A stretch of 64,000 nucleotides of DNA. Origin: Bacillota bacterium. GTDB taxonomy: Bacteria; Bacillota; Clostridia; Lachnospirales; Bianqueaceae. Position numbers and translations under genes: made by a program. Positions within the stretch are counted from its first letter, which is position 1. Each line of letters starts with the position of its first letter. The notes beneath the pieces were generated by a model, which saw only the letters and a list, made by a program, of their open reading frames with translations, was not told where the DNA came from and made no database searches. The DNA lies in NCBI GenBank assembly GCA_017442735.1, contig JAFRZE010000067.1:59195-123194 (forward strand), given 5' to 3'. Shown in pieces: positions 24,896 through 32,730 of the stretch.

Positions 24896-25651
24896 TCAGT
24901 CATCTCCTGTATGAAGAGGTCCGCGGTTGGGCACAAAATCGGAGTGCCATCCCGGAAGATCGGAATAACGGATCGCTGAAAAGATCCTGGTCGGAATTTC
25001 ATAATCGACTTTTTTAAGTTGTTTTAATAAGTCTTCCATCTCACCGCGCTTGGTGATCCCGTTCACGGGACAAGGATTTTTGACGATCGGTAATTCGTTT
25101 TTATTGCTGAAATGAATGATCTCGCCCTCTGAAACATAAATGAGCGGCCGGATGACCGTCAAATGAGACCTGGAAAGCTCCGTGACCGGCTGAAACGTAT
25201 TGATCCGTCCTTCGTAAAGAAGGCTCAGCAGAAAGGTATTGATGACGTCTTCCTTATGATGTCCCAGAGCGACTTTATTGATGCCGTCCAGGGACAACTG
25301 ATCATTCATAGCGCCTTTTCGAAGAGAGGCGCAAAGAGCGCACGGATTGGTTTCCTTACGGCAGTCAAATACGATTTCCCTGATCCTGGTAGGAATCACC
25401 GTATACGGAAGATCATTCGCCTCAAACAATCGTTTCAGCGGATCATAATCCGCGCCAAATCCAAGATCGACGGTATAAGCGCGAACAGAAAACTTTTTTG
25501 GATAGAAACGTTCCAGACCTTTTAATGCCAACGCTAAAGTAATACTGTCTTTACCGCCTGAAATAGAAGCAGCTACAAGATCACCGTCCTGGATCATCTG
25601 GTAATCGTCGACAGCGCGCCGGACATAGCTTAAGAGTCGCTGTCTGTCCAT
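24896..25651 (-). CDS. ttcA: TtcA-family tRNA thiolation PP-loop protein
   Basis: ATP-dependent enzyme that, in characterised members, thiolates cytidine 32 of tRNA. It has 251 residues. The PP-loop SGGKDS is at residues 31-36, the Fe-S cluster cysteines are in NPCALC near 110, a third Cys lies in VKNPCPVNG near 193, and the family GHHKEDV motif is near 133. It sits between rsfS and xerS in an apparent operon. The Fe-S-dependent TtcA subgroup rather than TilS is indicated by the CxxC plus distal Cys. Confidence 0.88.
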   Translation of the reverse strand: MDRQRLLSYVRRAVDDYQMIQDGDLVAASISGGKDSITLALALKGLERFYPKKFSVRAYTVDLGFGADYDPLKRLFEANDLPYTVIPTRIREIVFDCRKETNPCALCASLRKGAMNDQLSLDGINKVALGHHKEDVINTFLLSLLYEGRINTFQPVTELSRSHLTVIRPLIYVSEGEIIHFSNKNELPIVKNPCPVNGITKRGEMEDLLKQLKKVDYEIPTRIFSAIRYSDLPGWHSDFVPNRGPLHTGDD

Positions 25652-25670
25652 TTTTCGCTATATCTTTTCG

Positions 25671-26081
25671 TTAAACTTGCGTTTTGCGAATAGTTAGGTC
25701 TTTAGGATCCACTGTCACTCCATCAGACCAGATCCGCTCCAGATGGTAAAAAAGCCTGGCTTCCTTGCTGAACACGTGTACGATGATCCTTCCGAAATCG
25801 ATCAGGACCCAGGAACCTTCCTGATAACCTTCGACGTTTTTGGATTCACATCCAAGCTCAGCCAGACGATCCTGTACCTCATCGATCAACGCATGTACAT
25901 GGTTGGGATTATTCCCATGCGCGATCAGGAAATAATCCGCCAGGATCGAAATATGATGGATATCCAGGATCCGGATATCCTGACCCAGTTTGTCATCCAG
26001 TGCCTGGTACGCGGCTTCGGCCAGTTTCGCCGAAATCTGAAGATCCTGCTCTAAACTCATTTTATCTGTCTGTTCTGTCAT
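25671..26081 (-). CDS. rsfS: Ribosome silencing factor RsfS
   Basis: Binds L14 on the 50S subunit and blocks subunit joining in slow growth. It has 136 residues and the DUF143 core: DIRILDIHHISILADYFLIAHG in the middle, then ESKNVEGYQEGSWVLIDFGRIIVHVF, which is highly conserved. It starts 3 nt after the yqeK stop, the usual neighbour. Confidence 0.95.
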   Translation of the reverse strand: MTEQTDKMSLEQDLQISAKLAEAAYQALDDKLGQDIRILDIHHISILADYFLIAHGNNPNHVHALIDEVQDRLAELGCESKNVEGYQEGSWVLIDFGRIIVHVFSKEARLFYHLERIWSDGVTVDPKDLTIRKTQV

Positions 26082-26084
26082 GAA

Positions 26085-26705
26085 TTACTGTCCTTTATTT
26101 GTTTTCTTTTTTAAAGGTATTTTAATAACGTGATAATAATCCAATGCTTCCAGTGTCAGCGGATGGACTTTTTTCCCTTTGCCGGCAACAAATCGGAATG
26201 TATGGGTCATAATATACAGAAGACCTTCATCGAGATTCTCGTATACCAGCTTTCTGGCTTCCGAAAGTCCTTCGAACGATGGCCTGCCCGGTTCGATAAA
26301 ATCGGCACAATAAATGATCTTATCCATCAGTGTCATTTCAGGCCTGCCGGTCGTATGATAGCAGATCGAAGAAAAGACTTCCTCCGGAAGGAGCGAATAC
26401 CGATTCCTCGCCTCCACCGCTCCCGCGAACGCGTGAAGGATATTGGCATAATCCATCGTCAGATTATACTTTTTGGGAAACGATTTTTTACAGATAGCCA
26501 GCTGCTGTTCAAGATCAAGATTTTTGGCATTATCATGAAGAAGCGCGGCCAGGGAAGCCAGATTGGGGTCTGCGCCGAATTTCCGCGCGAGGGTGACCGC
26601 TGTCTGTTCGACTCCCAGGGTATGCTGATAACGACTTTTCTTCAGCCTTCCACCGATCCACTCCAGGATATCATTCCGATATCGTAAGTATTCCTGGTAG
26701 TCCAT
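26085..26705 (-). CDS. yqeK: HD-domain Ap4A hydrolase YqeK
   Basis: Symmetrical diadenosine tetraphosphate hydrolase of the HD superfamily (activity known for B. subtilis YqeK). It has 206 residues from the ATG at 26705, which lies 4 nt after the yhbY stop. Upstream in-frame starts overlap yhbY. No clear Shine-Dalgarno is present, so translational coupling is likely. Motifs are HTLGVEQTAVTLA, LLHDNAKNL (HD) near 65, a distal HAFAGA, and CADFIEPGRPSF. The nadD gene that normally separates yhbY and yqeK is missing. Confidence 0.9.
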   Translation of the reverse strand: MDYQEYLRYRNDILEWIGGRLKKSRYQHTLGVEQTAVTLARKFGADPNLASLAALLHDNAKNLDLEQQLAICKKSFPKKYNLTMDYANILHAFAGAVEARNRYSLLPEEVFSSICYHTTGRPEMTLMDKIIYCADFIEPGRPSFEGLSEARKLVYENLDEGLLYIMTHTFRFVAGKGKKVHPLTLEALDYYHVIKIPLKKKTNKGQ

Positions 26706-26709
26706 GGGT

Positions 26710-27003
26710 TTATTTTGTCGGAAGCTGGATCTTGGGCTCATCGGCACGGCGATATAACACAAATCGTCTGCCGATCGTCATAACGATCTCGCTCTTTGTA
26801 CGTCCGCTCAACTTCTCAGCACAATCAGCAACTTCGTCTTCACAGTTCTTCAGAACGTTGATTTTGATCAGTTCTCTGGCTTCCAGTGCGTCAGAAACAG
26901 CATCGACAAGTTCCGGTGTGACACCGGCCTTTCCTACCTGAAAAACCGGATCCAGATCATGTGCCATTTTTCGCAAAAATGCTCTCTGTTTAGGTTTCAG
27001 CAT
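26710..27003 (-). CDS. yhbY: YhbY/CRS1-YhbY domain RNA-binding protein
   Basis: Small ribosome-associated RNA-binding protein of 97 residues, with the fold signature LRKMAHDLDPVFQVGKAGVT and the C-terminal IGRRFVLYRR. The ATG at 27003 is chosen because AAAGGAGA lies just upstream. A longer ORF from 27066 would overlap obgE. It follows obgE by 31 nt. Confidence 0.92.
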   Translation of the reverse strand: MLKPKQRAFLRKMAHDLDPVFQVGKAGVTPELVDAVSDALEARELIKINVLKNCEDEVADCAEKLSGRTKSEIVMTIGRRFVLYRRADEPKIQLPTK

Positions 27004-27034
27004 GCGTGTTTTCTCCTTTATTATGTTTCTCGCA

Positions 27035-28321
<1,287 letters not shown>

Positions 28322-28329
28322 CTAAGAAA

Positions 28330-28361
28330 AACAGGCTTCAAAACACAGTTTGAAGCCTGTT
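28330..28361 (-). terminator. Terminator between rpmA and obgE
   Basis: A 13-bp perfect stem (AACAGGCTTCAAA/TTTGAAGCCTGTT) with a 6-nt loop. On the minus strand it is followed by TTTCTT. It probably ends or attenuates the rplU-prp-rpmA transcript before obgE. Confidence 0.8.
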
Positions 28362-28403
28362 CGATATCCATATCTTTGAGGAAGAGACGATCAGGCAATG
28401 AGA

Positions 28404-28694
28404 TCAGTCTTTCTCCTCTACAGGGTAAACGGAGACCTGCTTTTTGTCACGGCCTTTTCTCTCAAACTTTACACGTCCGCTTACCAGAGCATACAGGGTA
28501 TCATCCTTACCGATACCGACATTGATACCGGGATGAATACGAGTGCCTCTCTGACGATACAGGATATTTCCAGCCTTCACGACCTGTCCGTCCGCTCTCT
28601 TGGCGCCTAAGCGCTTCGCTTCGGAATCACGGCCGTTTTTAGTGGAACCAACACCCTTCTTATGCGCGAAGAGCTGAAGATTCATCATTAACAT
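28404..28694 (-). CDS. rpmA: 50S ribosomal protein L27
   Basis: Ribosomal protein whose N-terminus reaches the peptidyl transferase centre. It has 96 residues and carries the Firmicutes N-terminal extension [10 protein letters not shown] ahead of [14 protein letters not shown]. In this group Prp removes the extension after the aromatic residue, and prp is the next gene upstream. AAAGGAGG precedes the ATG. Confidence 0.97.
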   Translation of the reverse strand: MLMMNLQLFAHKKGVGSTKNGRDSEAKRLGAKRADGQVVKAGNILYRQRGTRIHPGINVGIGKDDTLYALVSGRVKFERKGRDKKQVSVYPVEEKD

Positions 28695-28709
28695 GGTGTT
28701 TTTCCTCCT

Positions 28710-29045
28710 TTAATTCTGATCGATCGACAGTACCATGTACCCCGATCCGTAACCTTCGATGATAGATTCAAGTCCCAGGCGGAAAGTCTCGAGAAGAAGC
28801 TGAGCTTCTTTGTTTCTGTTTCCGTTTTTTACTGATGGAATGACTACGTTTAAATAGCCGTCTTTCATATCCGTCACAAGATCCAGATGAAGGAGTTTTT
28901 CAAGTGCGTTTGCAGTATTGATCGCGAGAACCGATACGGCGGAACAAATGATATCAAATCCTTCTTCATCAAATCCCGCGTGACCGGATACTGAATATCC
29001 GTAGAAATCACCTTCCGGATCCTGGAAAAGCTTTGCCTGGATCAT
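28710..29045 (-). CDS. prp: Ribosomal processing cysteine protease Prp
   Basis: Cleaves the N-terminal extension of L27. The 111-residue protein has the catalytic pair His22 (GHAGFDEEG) and Cys34 (DIICSAVSVL) at the expected spacing. It lies between rplU and rpmA, the invariant Firmicutes arrangement. Confidence 0.95.
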   Translation of the reverse strand: MIQAKLFQDPEGDFYGYSVSGHAGFDEEGFDIICSAVSVLAINTANALEKLLHLDLVTDMKDGYLNVVIPSVKNGNRNKEAQLLLETFRLGLESIIEGYGSGYMVLSIDQN

Positions 29046-29057
29046 CTTAGTGGGATT

Positions 29058-29369
29058 TTAAGCGTTGATCGAATCGATCTTCAGCTTGGTGAAATACTGT
29101 CTGTGTCCGTTTTTCTTGTGGTAAGCCTTTTTGGCTTTGTACTTATAAACGATGATCTTTTTGCCGCGGCCTTCTTCAAGGACAGTTGCAGCAACACTGG
29201 CACCCTCCACAAAGGGATTTCCAGCTTTGACACCGGTTTCACCGGACACCATCAGAACCTTATCGAAAGAAGTCTTTTCACCTTCGATGAGTCCTAATTT
29301 TTCTACGGAGATGACATCTCCTTCTTGTACCCGGTACTGTTTTCCACCTGTTTCGATAACAGCGTACAT
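29058..29369 (-). CDS. rplU: 50S ribosomal protein L21
   Basis: The 103-residue L21 begins [18 protein letters not shown] and contains [22 protein letters not shown] near the C-terminus. It heads the rplU-prp-rpmA operon behind AAGGAGG, a leader of about 75 nt and a consensus promoter. Confidence 0.97.
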   Translation of the reverse strand: MYAVIETGGKQYRVQEGDVISVEKLGLIEGEKTSFDKVLMVSGETGVKAGNPFVEGASVAATVLEEGRGKKIIVYKYKAKKAYHKKNGHRQYFTKLKIDSINA

Positions 29370-29445
29370 CCGAGCACCTCCTTCTTTTAAAAACTCGCCA
29401 ACTACGGTACTAATAAATTAGATTTAAACCTCGTTGAGCGGCAAC
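29370..29445 (-). ncRNA. Candidate L21 leader (autoregulatory 5' UTR)
   Basis: The rplU leader on the minus strand contains GCCGCTCAACGAGG and, about 25 nt later, GTACCGTAGTTGGCGAG. I recall these blocks from the ribosomal L21 leader motif of Firmicutes, thought to bind L21. Boundaries are taken from the predicted transcription start and the rplU ATG. The match is from memory and needs a covariance-model check. Confidence 0.6.
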
Positions 29446-29451
29446 TAAGAT

Positions 29452-29480
29452 AGTATATCACAAAGACATATATCTGTCAA
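29452..29480 (-). promoter_or_regulatory. Promoter of the rplU operon
   Basis: Minus-strand perfect -35 TTGACA (29475-29480), a 17-nt spacer and -10 TATACT (29452-29457). It begins immediately downstream of the terminator of the adjacent small RNA. Confidence 0.88.
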
Positions 29481-29481
29481 C

Positions 29482-29523
29482 AAAAAAAACTCTGCTCTAT
29501 TCGTATTCTAAATAAAGCGGAGT
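29482..29523 (-). terminator. Intrinsic terminator of the lexA-rplU small RNA
   Basis: On the minus strand an imperfect 13-bp stem (29511-29523 with 29489-29501, one G-U and one or two mismatches) is followed by eight U residues (29482-29489). No protein-coding gene ends here, which implies a separate short transcript. Confidence 0.75.
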
Positions 29524-29614
29524 CAAAGCATTCGAAACGAGGGTGAGACGTTTATAAAATCGAACGCTTTGTTCGATTACGGGGAATTCATAAACGATCC
29601 TGGATTCGAACTGT
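29482..29614 (-). ncRNA. Candidate novel small RNA between lexA and rplU
   Basis: About 130 nt bounded by a consensus promoter (29621-29649) and an intrinsic terminator (29482-29523), with no convincing open reading frame. Predicted structure: outer helix CGUUUAU/AUAAACG, inner 8-bp hairpin AAUCGAAC/GUUCGAUU (29558-29578), and a C-rich single-stranded stretch AAUUCCCCGU plus UCACCCUCG. The inner loop CAAAGC is complementary to GCUUUG just before the terminator (possible pseudoknot). It does not match tRNA, SRP RNA, tmRNA or a full-length 6S RNA. The C-rich stretches recall Shine-Dalgarno-pairing sRNAs of Firmicutes. The biological role is unknown. Confidence 0.6.
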
Positions 29615-29620
29615 GTTCGT

Positions 29621-29649
29621 ATTATATAACAATATCGTTCGAAAGTCAA
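29621..29649 (-). promoter_or_regulatory. Promoter of the lexA-rplU small RNA
   Basis: Minus-strand -35 TTGACT (29644-29649), a 17-nt spacer and perfect -10 TATAAT (29621-29626). A palindrome CGAAC-N3-GTTCG (29607-29619) covers the predicted start. It resembles a LexA half-site pair, but with a 3-nt rather than 4-nt spacer. Confidence 0.75.
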
Positions 29650-29681
29650 GAAAAACTTTTATCTTTTCCAAAATTGTCACA

Positions 29682-29722
29682 TGAACATTTGTTTGACAAA
29701 TATGATAATGAAATGCTATAAT
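29682..29722 (+). promoter_or_regulatory. lexA promoter with SOS-box-like operator
   Basis: -35 TTGACA (29693-29698), an 18-nt spacer and -10 TATAAT (29717-29722). A GAAC-N4-GTTT element (29683-29694), close to the Gram-positive SOS box CGAAC-N4-GTTC, overlaps the -35. This is the position expected for LexA autorepression. Confidence 0.7.
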
Positions 29723-29778
29723 ACTGTTCGACACCCTATTCGTGCCTATATTGCTGCTCATTCCAGGAGGATCTTCAT

Positions 29779-30453
29779 ATGGATATCCTTTCTTCTAAAC
29801 AAACAGAAATTCTCTCTTTTCTGATCGATTTTCAGAATGAACGGGGCTATGCTCCCTCTGTTCGGGAGATCTGTGATGCCGTTCATCTCAGTTCGACCTC
29901 ATCTGTTCATAATCATCTTTCCAGACTAGAAGAAAAAGGTTATATCAAACGTGATTCCACAAGGCCGCGTTCGGTTGAAATTCTGAAACGGCCTTCTTCG
30001 AACATTTCAGCTCCGGCGCCTAAAGCAAAAATCGAACGGTCGTTCGCTTCTCCGGATTTTAAACGAACACCCGAAATCGTTGCTGTTCCGGTTCTGGGGC
30101 GTGTGCGTGCCGGAGAGCCTGTTCTTGCTGTCCAGAATATCGAGGACTACTACCCTGTTCCAGCTGCGTATACACAAAACTCAGACTGTTTTATGCTTCG
30201 GGTCCAGGGAGAAAGTATGATCGAAGCCGGGATCCTGGAAAATGATCTGATCCTTGTCAAATCGCAACGTACAGCGAATGATCGGGATATCGTCGTTGCG
30301 CTGCTGGGAGACAGTGTTACGGTCAAAACCTTTTATAAAGAAAAGAATTTCATCCGGCTTCAGCCTGAAAACCGCCGTATGAATCCTATTCTTGTAAAGG
30401 ACTGTCAGATCCTCGGTAAAGTGATCGGTCTTGTCCGAATGATGAATCGATAA
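29779..30453 (+). CDS. lexA: LexA repressor
   Basis: SOS-response repressor that self-cleaves with RecA. It has 224 residues: a winged-helix domain (about 1-70, GYAPSVREICDAVHLSSTSSVHNHL), a linker, then an S24 peptidase domain with cleavage site Ala111-Gly112 (RAGEP), nucleophile Ser146 (GESM) and Lys183 (VTVK). AGGAGG lies 8 nt before the ATG. A probable autoregulatory operator overlaps its promoter. Confidence 0.96.
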   Translation: MDILSSKQTEILSFLIDFQNERGYAPSVREICDAVHLSSTSSVHNHLSRLEEKGYIKRDSTRPRSVEILKRPSSNISAPAPKAKIERSFASPDFKRTPEIVAVPVLGRVRAGEPVLAVQNIEDYYPVPAAYTQNSDCFMLRVQGESMIEAGILENDLILVKSQRTANDRDIVVALLGDSVTVKTFYKEKNFIRLQPENRRMNPILVKDCQILGKVIGLVRMMNR

Positions 30454-30463
30454 ACTCTTACAA

Positions 30464-30493
30464 AAAATAAGGCCCTCAAAGGGGCCTTATTTT
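30464..30493. terminator. Bidirectional terminator between lexA and the PRPP synthetase gene
   Basis: A perfect 12-bp stem AAAATAAGGCCC/GGGCCTTATTTT with a 6-nt loop, A-rich on the left and T-rich on the right, lies between convergent genes. Confidence 0.9.
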
Positions 30494-30511
30494 TATGGTT
30501 TATATGTTTGT

Positions 30512-31708
30512 TTATTCTTCATCAAACAGATCGATCTGCTTGGCTGCCTGTTGTTTGGCTCTGTGTTTTTCCAGCAGCGCGTTGATCTTCTGATGCGGAT
30601 CCAGCAGGTTGTTGACTGTCATATCATGGTTCAGTGAAGCGATAAAATAAGCAATGTATTTGGATACATCGACTTCATAGTACCATGGGCAGGCAAGCAG
30701 CTCCGGTGAACGGTAGGTCAGGTTTGTCGTCAGTACAGCATGCAGGACACCTGAATCGACAGCCTTCTGGAATTTTGCGATTCCTTCTGTGAATAAGCCA
30801 TAGGTGCAGCCGGCGAAGATCCGCCCTGCTCCTCTCTTCTTGAGATCGTAGGCGATATCCAGCATGGATTCACCGGAAGCGATCATATCATCATAGATCA
30901 GAACATCTTTTCCGGAAGGATCACTTCCAAGAAACTCATGGGCAATAATAGGATTTCGGCCGTTGACTACCTGAGAGTAATCTCTTCTCTTATAGTACAT
31001 GCCCATATCCACTCCGATCACGGAAGCGTAATAAACGTTTCTGGAAATAGCGCCTTCATCCGGACTGACGACCATAAAGGAGTCCTTGTCCAGATGGATC
31101 TCGGGAACATGTTTCAGGAGTGATTTAAGCACCTGATAGGTGGGCATGATATTGTCAAAAGGCATCAGTGGGACGGCGTTCTGTACACGGGGATCATGGG
31201 CATCAAAGGTCGCGATGGAATCGACGCCCATCGCCTGCAATTCCTGCAGCGCGACCGCACAGTCCAGCGATTCACGGTAGATACGGCGATGCTGTCTTGC
31301 TCCATACATATTGGGCATGACAACATTGACGCGATAAGCTTTACCGCCGATCGCCTGGATAATTCTTTTCAGATCCGCATAATGATCGTCCGGAGACATG
31401 GGAACTTCCTGGCCATACATCTTATAGCGGCAGTTATAATTTCCGACATCCGTGATCAGATAAAGATCCATTCCACGTACGGACTGATTGATGATTCCTT
31501 TACCGTCGCCAGTCTGAAATCTCGGGCAATTGACCGGGATCAGGAAGGAAGAAGATCCGTCCTGGCCACCTGCTTCAAGATTCGCATATAGTCTGCGAAG
31601 ATGCTGGTCAACCTTGAGTCCAAGTTCCTTCGCGCTGTCAAAGGCCATGATTCCAAGTGGAGCTGTCTGCAGATGTTTAACGTTGTCCACGGTTGAAGAA
31701 AAAGGCAT
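30512..31708 (-). CDS. prs: Ribose-phosphate pyrophosphokinase, long form
   Basis: Makes PRPP from ribose 5-phosphate and ATP. It has 398 residues from the ATG at 31708 behind GAGGAAC, and a longer in-frame reading starts inside the promoter region. Visible motifs are TFDAHDPR near 185 (the family's divalent-metal loop), a KRRDYSQVVNGR loop near 255, and the PRPP-binding VLIYDDMIASGES near 285. It is about 80 residues longer than the classical 315-residue enzyme, a variant I associate with Clostridia. The extra length lies in internal segments and the C-terminal tail. Confidence 0.9.
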   Translation of the reverse strand: MPFSSTVDNVKHLQTAPLGIMAFDSAKELGLKVDQHLRRLYANLEAGGQDGSSSFLIPVNCPRFQTGDGKGIINQSVRGMDLYLITDVGNYNCRYKMYGQEVPMSPDDHYADLKRIIQAIGGKAYRVNVVMPNMYGARQHRRIYRESLDCAVALQELQAMGVDSIATFDAHDPRVQNAVPLMPFDNIMPTYQVLKSLLKHVPEIHLDKDSFMVVSPDEGAISRNVYYASVIGVDMGMYYKRRDYSQVVNGRNPIIAHEFLGSDPSGKDVLIYDDMIASGESMLDIAYDLKKRGAGRIFAGCTYGLFTEGIAKFQKAVDSGVLHAVLTTNLTYRSPELLACPWYYEVDVSKYIAYFIASLNHDMTVNNLLDPHQKINALLEKHRAKQQAAKQIDLFDEE

Positions 31709-31761
31709 TTTGTTCCTCTCTTTCGTTTTTCCGAAATCACACACAGAAAATTTCAACGATA

Positions 31762-31770
31762 ATTATACCA
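31762..31770 (-). promoter_or_regulatory. Extended -10 promoter of prs
   Basis: On the minus strand TGGTATAAT forms an extended -10 element about 55 nt upstream of the prs ATG. No good -35 is visible, as is common for extended -10 promoters. Confidence 0.5.
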
Positions 31771-31885
31771 TATCCGAAAATGAAAAGGAAGGTCTAAAAT
31801 TTGGGCACGATTACAAAAGTAAGTGGAATAATCGGTAAAAATCAGTTATAATCAATGAATGAACATCTTGAAAGGAGATCTTTTC

Positions 31886-32701
31886 TTGTATACTCAATTG
31901 TATATTATCGGTGCGACCTATCTGCTGATTCCTGTGTCCGCACTGGTTATCCTTCGAATTCGTCATAAATATCGCATCACTTCTGTTTTTACCGGTGTAG
32001 CCGCTTTCTTTATTGCCATGCGTGTACTGATGACCGTCATCAACGTACTTTTTTCTTTGGTCGGTGTCACAGGAGAGTTCTGGAATGCTCATCCGGTATT
32101 AAATGAGATACTGAATATCCTTCTTAACGTGGTTTTTCAGAATATCGTCATTTACTATTTGATGAAACTTGTGATGAAATCCCGCCTCTCTTTATACGAC
32201 AGTATGGCGATCGGTTTTTCTTTCAGTCTGGGTAACTGTTTTATTCAGGGATATTACTCGATTTATCTCGTCCGTCTGTTAAAGAGTCATGAAGCAGGTA
32301 TCCTGGATCAGCTTGCTTCGGAAGCCCTTCCGCTCGAAACACTGCAGGAAACAGTCGATGAGGCGCTTTCTTATGGCCTCGGACACTATTATCTGCAGCT
32401 TTTTGCCGCTCTGACGATCGTTTGTCTTGCGGCAGTCCTCTGTATGCTGTTATATCACGCGTTGAAAAAACCGGACAAAATGTATATTCTTTACGCGTGC
32501 GGGATCCATGCGTTCTGTCTGGCGCTGATCGCTTTATCCATGCTCTCCTCCGCCAGTTTTGTATACTTCCTCGCTAATCTGGCTGTCCTGGGTATTGCTG
32601 TTGCGATTTATATTTTATATAAGAGATGGTACCGGGAACAGCAACTTGATCTCGCCAGAAGAAAGAGAGAATACAAGCAATCTCTGAAGTCACAGGAGTA
32701 A
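31886..32701 (+). CDS. Polytopic membrane protein of unknown function
   Basis: A 271-residue protein with about eight hydrophobic segments and a basic C-terminal tail (RRKREYKQS). The start is TTG 31886, 8 nt after AAAGGAG. The in-frame ATG at 31859 precedes that ribosome site and is less likely. The layout resembles YhfC-type intramembrane proteins, but no diagnostic motif was secure enough to assign the family. A TATAAT at 31847-31852 may be its -10. It ends at a strong terminator. Confidence 0.75.
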   Translation: MYTQLYIIGATYLLIPVSALVILRIRHKYRITSVFTGVAAFFIAMRVLMTVINVLFSLVGVTGEFWNAHPVLNEILNILLNVVFQNIVIYYLMKLVMKSRLSLYDSMAIGFSFSLGNCFIQGYYSIYLVRLLKSHEAGILDQLASEALPLETLQETVDEALSYGLGHYYLQLFAALTIVCLAAVLCMLLYHALKKPDKMYILYACGIHAFCLALIALSMLSSASFVYFLANLAVLGIAVAIYILYKRWYREQQLDLARRKREYKQSLKSQE

Positions 32702-32706
32702 AGATT

Positions 32707-32730
32707 AAGACCTGTCAGCTGACAGGTCTT
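32707..32730. terminator. Bidirectional terminator after the membrane protein gene
   Basis: A perfect 10-bp stem AAGACCTGTC/GACAGGTCTT with a 4-nt loop followed by T residues. It overlaps the last codons of the convergent flavoprotein gene. Confidence 0.88.

Noticed and set aside
24893..24960. dif-like site beside the XerS-like gene
   Set aside because: No paired 11-bp arms with a central spacer could be found upstream of the gene.
29482..29614. 6S RNA as identity of the lexA-rplU RNA
   Set aside because: Too short (about 130 nt against about 180-200 nt) and no clear central bubble; kept as an unassigned small RNA.
29560..29620. TTCGAATCC in the lexA-rplU RNA as part of a tRNA T-arm
   Set aside because: No acceptor, D or anticodon arms can be formed around it.
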